Below the pieces are notes generated by a model. That model was not told where the DNA came from. It saw only the letters and a program-made list of their open reading frames with translations, and did no database searches. This document shows positions 38,580 to 48,585 of a stretch of DNA of 64,000 nt, piece by piece. The translations under genes were made by a program, and so were the position numbers. The number at the start of each line of letters is the position of its first letter. The stretch's first letter is position 1. Source of the stretch: Scardovia inopinata JCM 12537 (lineage in GTDB: Bacteria; Actinomycetota; Actinomycetes; Actinomycetales; Bifidobacteriaceae); contig NZ_AP012334.1 in the NCBI RefSeq assembly GCF_001042695.1, forward strand, positions 248,001 through 312,000, read 5' to 3'.

Positions 38580-40106
38580 ATGAGTGTGACCAGTCACAGA
38601 GAACAATCAGCACGGTCGGCTGCTTTCCGGATTATTCATCGAATTCATTCCGATGATGCTTTCTCGAATCTCCTTCTTCCCCAGGAACTGGATCGTCTGC
38701 ATGTTCCGGCTCAGGATAGGGCCTTTATTACCGATGCAGTTTATGGGTCCCTGCGCTGGCAGGGCTTTCTGGACGCAGTCATTGCAGCCGTCGCCCATCG
38801 GCCTGTAGAGAAAGTCGATGCCGTCAGCCTTGATATTCTTCGGCTTGGTGTTTATCAGGCCTTGTTTATGCATTCTGCTGATTATGCCGTGGTATCAACT
38901 ACTGTAGATTTGGGGAAAAATGGTGCTCCTCATTCCAGTCCGGGCTTCCTCAATGCCGTCATGCGTGCAGTCACCTCCCGAACCCGGCAGGAATGGGAGG
39001 CTATGCTTGTTTCCCGGATTCCTAAAAATAATCCTGATAGACGGCTGGCACTTCGCTATTCGCATCCTCAATGGATTGTTGAAAAGTTTCGGGAGTCGTG
39101 GAATTATGCCGGATATAGCTTGGAGTCTGGTCAGTCTAATTCCTCTTCTCCCCTAGAAGAGCTACTGGCGGCAGATAATGAGCCGGCAGAAGTGGTTTTG
39201 TGTGCCCGTCCGGGTTTGATTACAGTGAAAGATCTGGTTGCACAGGTCCAGCAATCTTCGGGCGGTACCGCCCGGTGGGCAACCGGTTCCTATTCTCCGT
39301 ATGCCCTTCATGTTAAGGGGCTTGATCCCGGTAGCTTGCCTGCGGTGCGTCAGAATTTGGCAGGTGCAGAGGATGAAGGCAGCCAACTGGCAGCCCTGGC
39401 TTTGGCCAAAGCTCGCAAAATCAATCCTGCTGGCGAACAATGGCTTGATATGTGTGCCGGCCCAGGGGGTAAAGCTGCTTTATTGGCTGCCTGCGCATAT
39501 CAGGAAACCTCTGCTGAGTCTCCTCTTTATCCTCGTGCAAGGGCAGTTACTCTCATTGCCAATGAGCCAGCTCACCATCGCGCTAATCTGGTGAGGAAAA
39601 ATCTTTCAGCTTTTATTGAGCCAGGTAGGGCGCAGGCGATTCCACAGCAGACTGGAATCATTAGCCATGTTACTGAATGGGATGGGCGTGACATAGGGGA
39701 GAAGTACAGGCAGGCTTGCGATCGCATTCTGGTTGATGCTCCCTGTTCCGGGCTCGGGGCCCTGCGCAGGAGGCCCGAATCCCGGTGGCGCAAGCAACCT
39801 GAGGATATTGCCAATCTAACAACCCTGCAAATGCGGCTGCTGGACTCTGCTTATCTGGCACTTAAACCGGGTGGAATTCTTGCTTATGTTACCTGTTCTC
39901 CGGTTTTGGCAGAGACCAGTCATCAGGTCGACGCTCTTCTGAACCGGCATCCTGATCTTTCCCGTCTCGATACTCGGCCGATTGTGGCTTCGATCAGTTC
40001 GAAAAATGATATTCCCCTTCCCGGCCGGCCGGGAGACATTCAACTCTTCGAGCATCTACATGGAACAGATCAGATGTTTATCAGTCTGTTGGTCAAAAAG
40101 GGTTGA
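38580..40106 (+). CDS. rsmB: 16S rRNA (cytosine-967-C5)-methyltransferase
   Basis: 508 residues. An N-terminal NusB-like domain (about residues 10-140, LPQELDRLHVPAQDRAFITD) precedes the methyltransferase. SAM-binding DMCAGPGGKAAL is near residue 290, DAPCSGLGALRRRPE at 386 onward, and the nucleophile cysteine is in TCS at 438-440. It methylates C967 of 16S rRNA. The priA-fmt-rsmB arrangement suggests one operon. Confidence 0.95.
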   Translation: MSVTSHREQSARSAAFRIIHRIHSDDAFSNLLLPQELDRLHVPAQDRAFITDAVYGSLRWQGFLDAVIAAVAHRPVEKVDAVSLDILRLGVYQALFMHSADYAVVSTTVDLGKNGAPHSSPGFLNAVMRAVTSRTRQEWEAMLVSRIPKNNPDRRLALRYSHPQWIVEKFRESWNYAGYSLESGQSNSSSPLEELLAADNEPAEVVLCARPGLITVKDLVAQVQQSSGGTARWATGSYSPYALHVKGLDPGSLPAVRQNLAGAEDEGSQLAALALAKARKINPAGEQWLDMCAGPGGKAALLAACAYQETSAESPLYPRARAVTLIANEPAHHRANLVRKNLSAFIEPGRAQAIPQQTGIISHVTEWDGRDIGEKYRQACDRILVDAPCSGLGALRRRPESRWRKQPEDIANLTTLQMRLLDSAYLALKPGGILAYVTCSPVLAETSHQVDALLNRHPDLSRLDTRPIVASISSKNDIPLPGRPGDIQLFEHLHGTDQMFISLLVKKG

Positions 40107-40136
40107 TTTTGGTTGGTCCTAGGTTGATTTTGGTTG
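40101..40136. repeat. 21-base duplication repeating the rsmB stop codon in frame
   Basis: GGTTGATTTTGGTTG occurs at 40101 and 40122. The TGA stop is inside the unit, and the second copy puts another TGA in the same frame at 40125. Confidence 0.8.
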
Positions 40137-40233
40137 ATTTCAACGGAAAACGACTCCTTCTGCCTGAGGCTTGGGAGGAGGATGCGATTCCTTGATGCCC
40201 GAAATTTGATCTTTCAGGTGACTGAGGCGAATT

Positions 40234-40320
40234 TACCCTTCACCCAACTGCACAGGGAATAAATTGAAACCGCGAAAATTAGCCATTTTTGTTTTCTCCA
40301 CTTGCAGTTGGGTGAGGGTA
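40234..40320. repeat. 18-bp inverted repeat upstream of the amylopullulanase
   Basis: The left arm at 40234-40252 and the right arm TGCAGTTGGGTGAGGGTA (40303-40320) are reverse complements except for one extra T, separated by a 50-base AT-rich spacer. It could be a paired operator, a large hairpin or a remnant of a small mobile element. Confidence 0.75.
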
Positions 40321-40331
40321 GGTTTTATATA
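40302..40331 (+). promoter_or_regulatory. Candidate promoter of the amylopullulanase gene
   Basis: TTGCAG (40302-40307) and TATATA (40326-40331) are 18 bases apart. The -35 lies inside the right arm of the inverted repeat. This would give a leader of about 305 nt. Confidence 0.3.
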
Positions 40332-40431
40332 AAATCATAAATCAGACCGAATGTTCGATATTTAGAGATGTAGAATCTTTTTTCATCAATATAGCTGGAT
40401 GCTCTTTTCTTCGGCTAGATGACCACAGGTG

Positions 40432-40582
40432 TCCTGGGGGAAAATCCCCCGGAATCGTGTCCGCAGGAGAAGACACGCTCTGGATCGAGTGGACCTCTTG
40501 GACGAAATTTTATAGAATCGATTAGTCGCTATTTGAACGGTCTAATAACGGCAACTGTGCTCCGCGGACGTAGTAGTCTGCG
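40432..40582 (+). ncRNA. Hairpin-rich leader before the amylopullulanase
   Basis: Three stems are visible: TCC-GGGGG with CCCCC-GGA (40432-40453, loop AAAAT, one bulge), CGTGTC with GACACG (40456-40477), and CGCGGAC with GTCTGCG (40563-40582, one wobble). I do not recognise a riboswitch class. The open frame at 40419-40640 overlapping it has no family I recognise. Confidence 0.4.
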
Positions 40583-40643
40583 TGCGGATGATATAACCAA
40601 GGTTAAGAGACCATACGGCGGCCTGTTAGCAGTAAGGTAAGAG

Positions 40644-43600
40644 ATGAAAAAATTAAAGATAAGCAAGATTGTGTGGTCGTTGCTTGCCGCGATTTCCATG
40701 ATCATTGTCAGCTTTGTTGGTATAGACTCATCTGCCTATGCAACAATGCCGGCAAACACGGCAACTGCATCAGGAACAGCTGCAACCACCAACCGCAATG
40801 TAACGGTTATCGCTTTTCAGCAAAACTGGAATTCGATTGCCAAGGAATGTACTGATACATATGGCCCCGAGGGAGTGGGATATGTAGAGATTTCTCCTCC
40901 TCAGGAAACTATCAAGGGTGCTCAATGGTGGACCTCCTATCAGCCGGTCAGCTATAAACTTGACTCCAAGCTAGGGACCGAGGCAGAGCTGAAAAGCATG
41001 ATTGCTACCTGCAAGGCTGCCGGTGTAGGAATTATTGCTGATGCTGTCATCAACCATATGGCAGGGACGGGCCAGGCAGGTACCGGTGTTGCTGGGAGTA
41101 CCTATTCTGATGGCAATTTCCCTGCTGTCCCCTATACATCCTCCGATTTCCACACCTGCACTAAGAATGTCAGTGATTATACCAAGGCTGATGAGGTATG
41201 GAACTGCCGGGTAACTGGTCTGCAGGATCTGAACACAGCCAGCAGCTCTGTCCAGGACAAGATTGCGGCCTATATGAAGAAGCTCCTAGATCTGGGTGTG
41301 GCAGGTTTCCGAGTTGATGCAGCCAAACACATGGATCCCAAGGATTTAAGTGCTATTAAGGTGAAACTGGCTCAAAAGTCCGGCATTGCGGAAGACAAGA
41401 TCTATTGGAATCAGGAGACCCTGGGCAATGCCAGTGAGGCAGCAGAGATTCAGCCTGAGAACTACACCAGCACTGGTGAAGTTCACGAGATGAATTTTGC
41501 TTACGATCTGAAGAATGCTTTCAATGGGAATAACGGCGGTCTGGCCGGCCTGCAGAATTTTTCCAGCAAGCTGCTTCCCTCAGAGAATGCTTCTGTTTTC
41601 GTTTCAAACTGGGACAGCGAACGCAACAACAGCACACTGACTTATCGAAACGGGTCTAAGTATCAGTTGGCTAATGCCTTCATGCTGGCCTATGGGTACG
41701 GCACCCCTTACATCAATTCTGGCTACACGTTTGAAAACTCTGCTACAGGCCATGACGCCGGTGCTCCAGGCGCCACCCAGACCAGCATCCCCGACGTTTC
41801 TTGCACGCCTAAATCGGGTTGGCTCTGTGTTCAGCGCTGGACGTCCATCCGTGGCATGGTGGGCTTCCATAACAATGTCAGTGGGGCGGTGACCAACTGG
41901 TGGTCTAATGGCTCGGATGCCATCGCATTTGAGCGGGCAAAGACCGGCTACCTTGCCATCAATAATTCATCCAGCGACATAAGCAGGACTTTTACCACCT
42001 CCCTGCCTGCTGGCGAATACTGCAACGTTTACGCTGCAGGTGACTGCTCTTCTACGGTTACTGTAGGGGCTGACGGCAGCTTCAAGGCTACTGTTCCTAA
42101 GCATTCTGCCTTGGCTATCTATACCAAGGCTCTCAAGTCCTCGTGGAAGGGGACTCAGAAGTCCGATCCTATGGATCCTGATATCTCTCAGGAAGACAAT
42201 AAGTCTTCCCAGAAGACCGATAACACGGTTACCATTTACTTCAAGACTGATTGGAAGACTCCATATATTCATCATCAGACCGCTGACGGATGGACTGATG
42301 TTCCCGGGGAGGCAATGACCAAGGCCTGCGATGGCTACTATTCAGCATCAGTCAAGCTGGTGGATGGAAGTTTGGAGTTCCTTTTCAATGATGGCAATGG
42401 TACCTGGGACCATCCCAACGGGGCCGACAGCGGGAACTACACGATCTCCAAGCAGGAGGATGTTACCGTTGCCAACGGGAAAATTTCTGCCTCAGCTCCC
42501 TGCTCAGTAACCGACAAAGCATCGACCAAGCTGATTGTCCATTACCGGCCGAAGTCCGGCGATACAGCTGCTGATCAGCGTGGAGTCTATGTGTGGGGAA
42601 CCAGCAAGACTGGGAAGACCCTTGATGGAAAGAATTATGCCTTCAATCAGGCCAGTGATTCCTTCGGCAAGGTGTTCTCCATGAACTTCGATGGAGCGTA
42701 TAAGTCCCTGGGTGTGATTGTCACCACCACCGATTGGAACAAGGACGGTCAGTCTGACCGCACGGTCGACACGTCCAGCGGAACCGGAGAAATCTGGGTC
42801 CTGGGAGGCGATGAAACAACCTATACTGAACCTCCTGCCCAGGCAGGAATCAAGCTTACTAAGCTGGATGTGACCATTCACTATCATCGTCCCGATGGCA
42901 ATTACGACAACTGGGATGTGTGGAAGTGGGCCGATGGTATTGCTGACGGCCTGCCGGCCACCTTCAGCTCCCATGATTCCTTCGGCAAGATTGCCACCTA
43001 CAGTCTGAGCTCAGACAGCGGAGTAACGGGAGCGAAATTCATCATCCGCTATGGCGGGGATGCCTGGACTGGCCGTGAGAGCAATGGCGTGGATGCTGAT
43101 GGCGGCAGGTCTATTCCTTGGTCAGCTATCACCATAACCGGGAAGAATACGGGCAAGGCAGAAGTCTGGATTGTGTCTGCAGACACTACGGTATATACCA
43201 ACCCTAGTGTGATAGACCTATCCAGCAAGATTACCCATGCGGAAATCAGCGGTTTGAATGAGATTACTGTAACCCTCAACCGCACAGCTTCTGCTGACAA
43301 TCTACAAGGGAAGATCAGCCTGGACTCTAAAAAGATTAAGTCCTATAAGGTCGATGGCACCAAGGTCATTATCACCACTAGTGATGAAATCAAGGCTAAT
43401 GAAGCTGTGAAGATTTCCATTACCGGCTACAATGATGCTACTGCCATCGCCGGTTCCATGGTTAGGACTAATGCTTTTGATGCCAAGTACTCATACAGTG
43501 GCAACGATCTTGGCGCTACTTACTCTCAGAAGAGCACTACCTTCAAGGTATGGGCACCGACTGCTCAGTCTGTCAAGCTCAATACCTACAGATCTACCGT

Positions 43601-46088
43601 ATCTGATTCTGGCTTGGACAAGTCCTACAACATGACCCTGTCCGGTAGGGGAGTGTGGACAGTAACCGTAAAGGGAGACTGCAAGGATACTGCCTACGAT
43701 TTCACCCTGACCTTCCCCGACGGAAAAGTCAATCAGGCTGCCGATCCTTATGGACGGGCTTCTACAGTCAACGGAGGCCGTTCAGTTGTGCTTTCTGCCA
43801 AGGAAATGACCCCGGCGAATTGGGGCAAGCGCATGTCAGCCTTCAGCAACCCGACCGATGCGGTGATCACCGAGATGTCCATCCGAGATTTCTCTGCCTC
43901 TTCTACTTCTGGAGTGTCTCAGTCCAAGCGAGGCAAGTATCTGGGCGTTGTTGAGAAAGGGACCAAGAATTCCAAGGGGCAGGCCACGGGTCTGGATTAT
44001 CTGAAGGAGTCCGGCACCACTCACGTTCAGATTATGCCTACTTACGATTTCAACAATGTCAACGGAGAGATTGGCAACAATGTGGCCTATAACTGGGGCT
44101 ACGATCCTATGAACTACAATGTTCCTGAAGGGTCATATTCCAGCAATCCGGCCACCCCATCCACCCGCATCACTGAGATGAAGCAGATGATTCAGGGCTT
44201 GCACAAGGCCGGAATCAGGGTCATCATGGATGTGGTTTATAACCATGTTTATGATGCCAACAAGCATGTTTTCAATCAGATTGTTCCTGGCTATTACTTC
44301 CGCTATGACAGCAGCGGAAACCTGGTCAGCAACTCTGGATGCGGCAATGATACGGCTTCGGAGAGATCTATGGTTCGTAAGTACATTGTGGATTCAGTGA
44401 CGTACTGGGCCAAGAATTACAACCTGGATGGCTTCCGCTTTGACCTGATGGGTCTGCTTGATCTGCAGACCATGAAGGCCGTCCGTTCTGCCCTCGATAA
44501 GATTGATCCTTCCATCATGGTCGTTGGTGAAGGCTGGGATATGAATACCACCATGGGCAAGGACAAGATGTCCATTCAGCCTAATGGCTACCAGTTGACG
44601 ACGAACAAGTCCACAATTGGTTTCTTCAATGATTCCTACCGCGATGCCATCAAGGGCAGCGTTTTCAATGCTGAAGCCAAGGGATTTGTTCAGGGACAGT
44701 TTGGGAATGAAAGCCTGCTGGCTAATAACTTCTTGGGCTGCCAGAATCAGAAAGGATTTGCTGCCTGCACTAACGGGAATGCCAACGTGAAGTACAGTGG
44801 CCCCTCTCAGGTAGTGCAGTATGTGGAGGTTCACGATAATCTGACCTTATATGACAAATTGAAGGCCAGTATGCCCAAGGAGAGTGACGCCACCATTACC
44901 AAGCGTGATGAGCTGGCCAACTCCATGGTTCTGCTCTCTCAGGGCACTCCTGAAATTCAGCTGGGTCAGGCTTTTCTAAGAACTAAGGGCGGCAATGACA
45001 ACAGCTACAATGCCGGGGATTCGGTCAACGCTATTGATTGGGATCGGCTCAGTACCTATAAGGCTTCTGCTGATTACGTTAAGGGTTTGATTGCCTTGCG
45101 CAAGGCTGTTCCTGCCCTCAGGCAGAGGAGCTATGCTTCTTTGAACGCTCACAGCAAGGTTTTGGCTCAATCTGACGGAGTTCTGGCTTTTGAGCTGTCC
45201 GATTCTTCCGGTACCTATGTGGTGGCTTTCAATGCCAACACCAGCCAGAAGAAGCTGTCCGGCCTGAAAAAGTCCACCTATACGGTAGTTTCCTCTGGGA
45301 ACACAGTTGATACCAAGGCTGTTGCCGCCATCGCCAAACTGGTGAAGACAGGAAAGATGGACAGCAGGGAGGGACAAGGCTCCCGGTTCACAGAGGTAAA
45401 CTCTGATGGAACCTACATTCTGCCTGCCCTGGGAACTCTGGTTCTGCGCCAGGGCAGCCTGCTCAAGGCTTCCAGCGGCAAGTCTGATCAGGACAAGGAT
45501 CATGGTAAGAGTTCCAAGCCTGCCTTGAAGCTCAGTGTCCATGTGATTGTTGCCGGCGGTCGGCTGACAGTGTTCATTTCTGGTCTGAAGGCCCATACCG
45601 AGTACACGCTCTGGCTGCACTCGTCTCCGATCAGGCTGACTAATGTCACCACAGACAGCAAGGGGAGTGCCTCTGTCACGGTGACAATTCCTGCTTCGGC
45701 ACCAGCAGGGAAGCATACTATTGTGGTGACTGATGTGGTGACCGACAAGAATAAGACGGCACCGGCTCTTGCCAGTGACTCCCTGAAGGTGAAAGCTCCG
45801 GCTAAGTCTGCCCCGTCTCCTTCAAAGAATCCGTCCGGTAAGAACACTCAGTCTCATGGGTCAGCAGATGGGAAGATTGCCCAGCATCCGGCTGGTGATA
45901 AAAACCAGAACGGTGTGAACCGGAAGGGAGGCAAGATTTCCGCTGCTCCTGCCACAACATCTCCAGGCACTTCCCGCCTGTCAGCAACAGGCGCTGGCCT
46001 GGGGGCCGTCAGCTCTGTCTTCCTCCTCTTGCTTGCTGCCGCAGCTGGAGCAGTGATTATTCGCAGGAAGGCTGACAGCAAAAAGTAA
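40644..46088 (+). CDS. apuB: Cell-wall-anchored bifunctional amylopullulanase
   Basis: 1814 residues. A signal peptide (about 1-33, AYA) precedes an N-terminal GH13 alpha-amylase domain (~50-495; Asp225 in GFRVDAAKH, Glu258, Asp324). A CBM25/26-type starch-binding domain starts near 527 and two CBM41/PUD domains near 628 and 739. A CBM48-like segment lies near 958 (TFKVWAPTAQ). The GH13 pullulanase domain has YNWGYDP at 1149, Asp1267 in GFRFDLMG, Glu1296 and Asp1398. An Ig-like module (~1626-1719), a polar linker, LSATG at 1779-1783, a hydrophobic helix and RRKADSKK end it, a sortase-type layout. It hydrolyses alpha-1,4 and alpha-1,6 links of starch or pullulan outside the cell. Region IV of the amylase half reads FVSNWD, with Trp replacing the usual His. 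Confidence 0.95.
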   Translation: MKKLKISKIVWSLLAAISMIIVSFVGIDSSAYATMPANTATASGTAATTNRNVTVIAFQQNWNSIAKECTDTYGPEGVGYVEISPPQETIKGAQWWTSYQPVSYKLDSKLGTEAELKSMIATCKAAGVGIIADAVINHMAGTGQAGTGVAGSTYSDGNFPAVPYTSSDFHTCTKNVSDYTKADEVWNCRVTGLQDLNTASSSVQDKIAAYMKKLLDLGVAGFRVDAAKHMDPKDLSAIKVKLAQKSGIAEDKIYWNQETLGNASEAAEIQPENYTSTGEVHEMNFAYDLKNAFNGNNGGLAGLQNFSSKLLPSENASVFVSNWDSERNNSTLTYRNGSKYQLANAFMLAYGYGTPYINSGYTFENSATGHDAGAPGATQTSIPDVSCTPKSGWLCVQRWTSIRGMVGFHNNVSGAVTNWWSNGSDAIAFERAKTGYLAINNSSSDISRTFTTSLPAGEYCNVYAAGDCSSTVTVGADGSFKATVPKHSALAIYTKALKSSWKGTQKSDPMDPDISQEDNKSSQKTDNTVTIYFKTDWKTPYIHHQTADGWTDVPGEAMTKACDGYYSASVKLVDGSLEFLFNDGNGTWDHPNGADSGNYTISKQEDVTVANGKISASAPCSVTDKASTKLIVHYRPKSGDTAADQRGVYVWGTSKTGKTLDGKNYAFNQASDSFGKVFSMNFDGAYKSLGVIVTTTDWNKDGQSDRTVDTSSGTGEIWVLGGDETTYTEPPAQAGIKLTKLDVTIHYHRPDGNYDNWDVWKWADGIADGLPATFSSHDSFGKIATYSLSSDSGVTGAKFIIRYGGDAWTGRESNGVDADGGRSIPWSAITITGKNTGKAEVWIVSADTTVYTNPSVIDLSSKITHAEISGLNEITVTLNRTASADNLQGKISLDSKKIKSYKVDGTKVIITTSDEIKANEAVKISITGYNDATAIAGSMVRTNAFDAKYSYSGNDLGATYSQKSTTFKVWAPTAQSVKLNTYRSTVSDSGLDKSYNMTLSGRGVWTVTVKGDCKDTAYDFTLTFPDGKVNQAADPYGRASTVNGGRSVVLSAKEMTPANWGKRMSAFSNPTDAVITEMSIRDFSASSTSGVSQSKRGKYLGVVEKGTKNSKGQATGLDYLKESGTTHVQIMPTYDFNNVNGEIGNNVAYNWGYDPMNYNVPEGSYSSNPATPSTRITEMKQMIQGLHKAGIRVIMDVVYNHVYDANKHVFNQIVPGYYFRYDSSGNLVSNSGCGNDTASERSMVRKYIVDSVTYWAKNYNLDGFRFDLMGLLDLQTMKAVRSALDKIDPSIMVVGEGWDMNTTMGKDKMSIQPNGYQLTTNKSTIGFFNDSYRDAIKGSVFNAEAKGFVQGQFGNESLLANNFLGCQNQKGFAACTNGNANVKYSGPSQVVQYVEVHDNLTLYDKLKASMPKESDATITKRDELANSMVLLSQGTPEIQLGQAFLRTKGGNDNSYNAGDSVNAIDWDRLSTYKASADYVKGLIALRKAVPALRQRSYASLNAHSKVLAQSDGVLAFELSDSSGTYVVAFNANTSQKKLSGLKKSTYTVVSSGNTVDTKAVAAIAKLVKTGKMDSREGQGSRFTEVNSDGTYILPALGTLVLRQGSLLKASSGKSDQDKDHGKSSKPALKLSVHVIVAGGRLTVFISGLKAHTEYTLWLHSSPIRLTNVTTDSKGSASVTVTIPASAPAGKHTIVVTDVVTDKNKTAPALASDSLKVKAPAKSAPSPSKNPSGKNTQSHGSADGKIAQHPAGDKNQNGVNRKGGKISAAPATTSPGTSRLSATGAGLGAVSSVFLLLLAAAAGAVIIRRKADSKK

Positions 46089-46148
46089 AAGAAAGTAAGT
46101 AAAAGTAAAAATAAAAATAAGGAAAACTAAAAACTAATCACATAGTGG

Positions 46149-46190
46149 CTAAGGGCTGTCTATCCATAAAGGGAAGACAGCCCTTAGTTT
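46149..46190 (+). terminator. Terminator after the amylopullulanase
   Basis: A 13-bp perfect stem pairs CTAAGGGCTGTCT (46149-46161) with AGACAGCCCTTAG (46175-46187), with only three following Ts. The minus-strand operon converges on it, but no T-run is present in that direction. Confidence 0.8.
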
Positions 46191-46327
46191 ATTGAGCACC
46201 GAGACGGTGACAGAGCGCGCTATCGCGCTATCTGGTACTACCTGCCGGAGTCAAGATCTGAGCAGCCTGGGCAGCCTGAGCAGCTCTTGACTTCTCCAGC
46301 CTATGGTGGTCGCCGATCTGCCTCGGT

Positions 46328-47851
46328 CTACTTTTTCAGCAGCCCCTCCTTGAGCAGGTAAGCATGAGCTACGCTGGAAGCAGACTTGCCCTGTACCTTC
46401 ACCTGGTAGTTCATCTGGCTCATCTGAGCATCGGTAATCTTGCCCGCCAGCTTATTCAGAATCCCTTCCAGCTCTGGGTGTTTTTTCAGAAGGGATGCCT
46501 TCATCAGAGGTGCTCCCTGGTAGGGAGGGAACAGGTGCTTGCTGTCGGTCAGAGTTACCAGATTATACTGGGCAATTTCAGCATCGGTAGAGTAAGCATC
46601 AACAATCTGAACTGTGTTATCCTTAATGGCTGTATACCGCAGCGAGGGATCCATAGTGATGACCGACAGTTTGAGGCCATATTTGCTGGCAAGCCCACGG
46701 TTGCCATCATCCCTGTCGTTAAACTCAGCAGTAAAGGCCGCCTTGGCGCTGGCTTGGACCTTTTTCAGATCGGAAATATCTTTCAGCCCAAACTGGTGTG
46801 CATATGATTTCTTGACAGCGACGGCATAAGTATCTTCAAACTTCATAGGCTTCAGGAGGATCAGGCTATCCTGCTTTTTTATCCCATCCCTGGCTTGACG
46901 GTAAACCGTGGCGGGATGAGTGGATACAGGAGGCTTGGTTTTGAGCAGGCTTTCGGTAACAGTTCCGGTGAATTCAGGGTAGATATCTATATCGCCCCGC
47001 AGAAGAGCCTTGTAGAGGAAGGTTGTTTTGCCAAAGTTAGGCTTGACGGTCACCGAAATATTGGTCTCATCCTCAATCAGCTGTTTATACATATTCATGA
47101 GAATCTCCGGCTCGGGGCCCAGCTTCCCGGCTATGACCAGGGTATCGGAACTGGTGGCATGGGTAATCATGGCAGGAGTAAAGGAGCCGATCAGGCCAAG
47201 GACCAGGACCAGGAAGGCAGCCATGATTTTCTTCAGCGATTTCTTTTCCAGCCAGCGGATTACGGCACTGAAGAGAATAGCCAGAAGGGCTGAAGAGATG
47301 GCACCAATTAGAATGAGCGAATTATTATTCCTGTCGATTCCCAGCAGAATGAAGTCTCCTAAACCTCCGGCTCCAATGAGGGAAGCCAGGGTAGCGGTGC
47401 CAATAATCATGACTGCAGAAGTCCTCACGCCGGCAATAATAACCGGCATTGCCAGGGGAAGCTCATATTTTCGAAGCCGTTCCCAGGAGGTCATGCCAAA
47501 GGCAGTACCAGCTTCCACCAGATTGGGATCAATTCCTTGCAGGCCGGTGATGGTTCCTTGAACGATAGGGAAGAGAGCATAAATTACCAGTGCTGTCACT
47601 GCTGGTACAGTACCGATTCCCATGAAGGGGATAAGCAAGCCCAGAAGGGCCAGGGAAGGAATGGTCTGGAAAATTCCGGTTACCTGCAAAATGGCTTCAG
47701 CGGCTTTTTTCTTGTTGTAAAGCCAGATAGCCAGGGGGATGGAAATCACAATCGCCAGCAGGAGGGAGAGAAGGGAAATCTGCAGGTGCTGGAGAAGGGC
47801 CGCTGTCCAGTCGGAAAAACGAGAGGTGAATGTGTTAATCAGGTTGGTCAT
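46328..47851 (-). CDS. ABC importer permease fused to substrate-binding domain (OpuB/OpuC/EgtU type)
   Basis: 507 residues. The N-terminal half is a ProW-like permease with five to six membrane segments and the coupling motif [21 protein letters not shown] further hydrophobic segment ([15 protein letters not shown]) leads into an extracytoplasmic binding domain of the glycine-betaine/OpuAC fold ([20 protein letters not shown] ... [13 protein letters not shown]). Fusion is known for choline/betaine importers and for the ergothioneine importer EgtU; the ligand cannot be decided by eye. Its start overlaps the ATPase stop by 4 bases. Confidence 0.9.
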   Translation of the reverse strand: MTNLINTFTSRFSDWTAALLQHLQISLLSLLLAIVISIPLAIWLYNKKKAAEAILQVTGIFQTIPSLALLGLLIPFMGIGTVPAVTALVIYALFPIVQGTITGLQGIDPNLVEAGTAFGMTSWERLRKYELPLAMPVIIAGVRTSAVMIIGTATLASLIGAGGLGDFILLGIDRNNNSLILIGAISSALLAILFSAVIRWLEKKSLKKIMAAFLVLVLGLIGSFTPAMITHATSSDTLVIAGKLGPEPEILMNMYKQLIEDETNISVTVKPNFGKTTFLYKALLRGDIDIYPEFTGTVTESLLKTKPPVSTHPATVYRQARDGIKKQDSLILLKPMKFEDTYAVAVKKSYAHQFGLKDISDLKKVQASAKAAFTAEFNDRDDGNRGLASKYGLKLSVITMDPSLRYTAIKDNTVQIVDAYSTDAEIAQYNLVTLTDSKHLFPPYQGAPLMKASLLKKHPELEGILNKLAGKITDAQMSQMNYQVKVQGKSASSVAHAYLLKEGLLKK

Positions 47852-48585
47852 GCTTTCCTCCTGCGATGAGTGTGGGTAAACAGGTCAGACACGAATTGGT
47901 TTGCTGGGTGATTCTCAATGTCATCCGGGCTTCCTGTCTGGGCAATGCGACCATCCTGCACTACACAGATGCGGTCAGCGAGATAGAGAGCTTCATTAAT
48001 ATCATGGGTAACGAAGATTATAGTAATGTTCAGTTTGTTGTGCAGATCCACAGTAACATCCTGGAGCTGGGCTCTGGTTATGGGGTCCAGGGCGCTGAAG
48101 GGCTCATCCATCAGGAGGACTTTGGGATTGGCAATAATGGCGCGGAGGATTCCAATCCTCTGCTGCTCCCCTCCGGACAACTCAGAAGGGTACCGGTCGA
48201 AGTAGGTGCTTGGGTCTAGCCCTACAGTTTCCAGCAGTTCTTTGGCTTTAGCTGTCCGCTTGTCTTTATCCCACCCTTTCATTTCGGGGATAAGAACAAT
48301 ATTTTGCCCTACGGTCATATTGGGGAAGAGGGCAATCTGCTGAAGCACATAGCCCATTTCCAGCCGAAGCTGTCGCAGGGGGATGGTGCTTATATCCACC
48401 CCATCCAGCAGAATTTGGCCCGAACTGGGGTCAACCAGGCGGTTGATCATTTTCAGGGTGGTGGTTTTGCCTCCTCCGCTGGGGCCGACTAAAACAAAGA
48501 ATTCACCGGTTTGTACGGTAAAAGTCTCCTCATCGATGACTGTGCTGTCTCCGTAATATTTGGACACTTTCTTAAATTCAATCAT
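47848..48585 (-). CDS. ABC importer ATPase (ProV/OpuCA/EgtV type)
   Basis: 245 residues. Walker [19 protein letters not shown], signature [14 protein letters not shown], Walker [13 protein letters not shown] and switch histidine FVTHD are all intact. It lacks the C-terminal CBS pair found in many osmolyte ATPases, so it has no visible ionic-strength sensor. AAGGAGAAAG precedes the ATG. It overlaps the MarR gene by 8 bases and the permease by 4. Confidence 0.92.
   Translation of the reverse strand: MIEFKKVSKYYGDSTVIDEETFTVQTGEFFVLVGPSGGGKTTTLKMINRLVDPSSGQILLDGVDISTIPLRQLRLEMGYVLQQIALFPNMTVGQNIVLIPEMKGWDKDKRTAKAKELLETVGLDPSTYFDRYPSELSGGEQQRIGILRAIIANPKVLLMDEPFSALDPITRAQLQDVTVDLHNKLNITIIFVTHDINEALYLADRICVVQDGRIAQTGSPDDIENHPANQFVSDLFTHTHRRRKA

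Noticed and set aside
40150-40182. Possible terminator after rsmB (CTCCT with AGGAG)
   Set aside because: Only about five pairs, a long loop and no T-run.
40234-40320. Insertion sequence
   Set aside because: The inverted arms enclose only 50 bases, with no transposase and no clear target duplication.
40419-40640. 73-codon open frame before the amylopullulanase
   Set aside because: Not listed as a gene: it overlaps strong hairpins, has no recognised family and no convincing ribosome-binding site. Kept only as a possible leader peptide in the findings.
46195-46320. Possible terminator for the minus-strand importer operon
   Set aside because: GTCAAGA/TCTTGAC gives seven pairs but no T-run on the minus strand.
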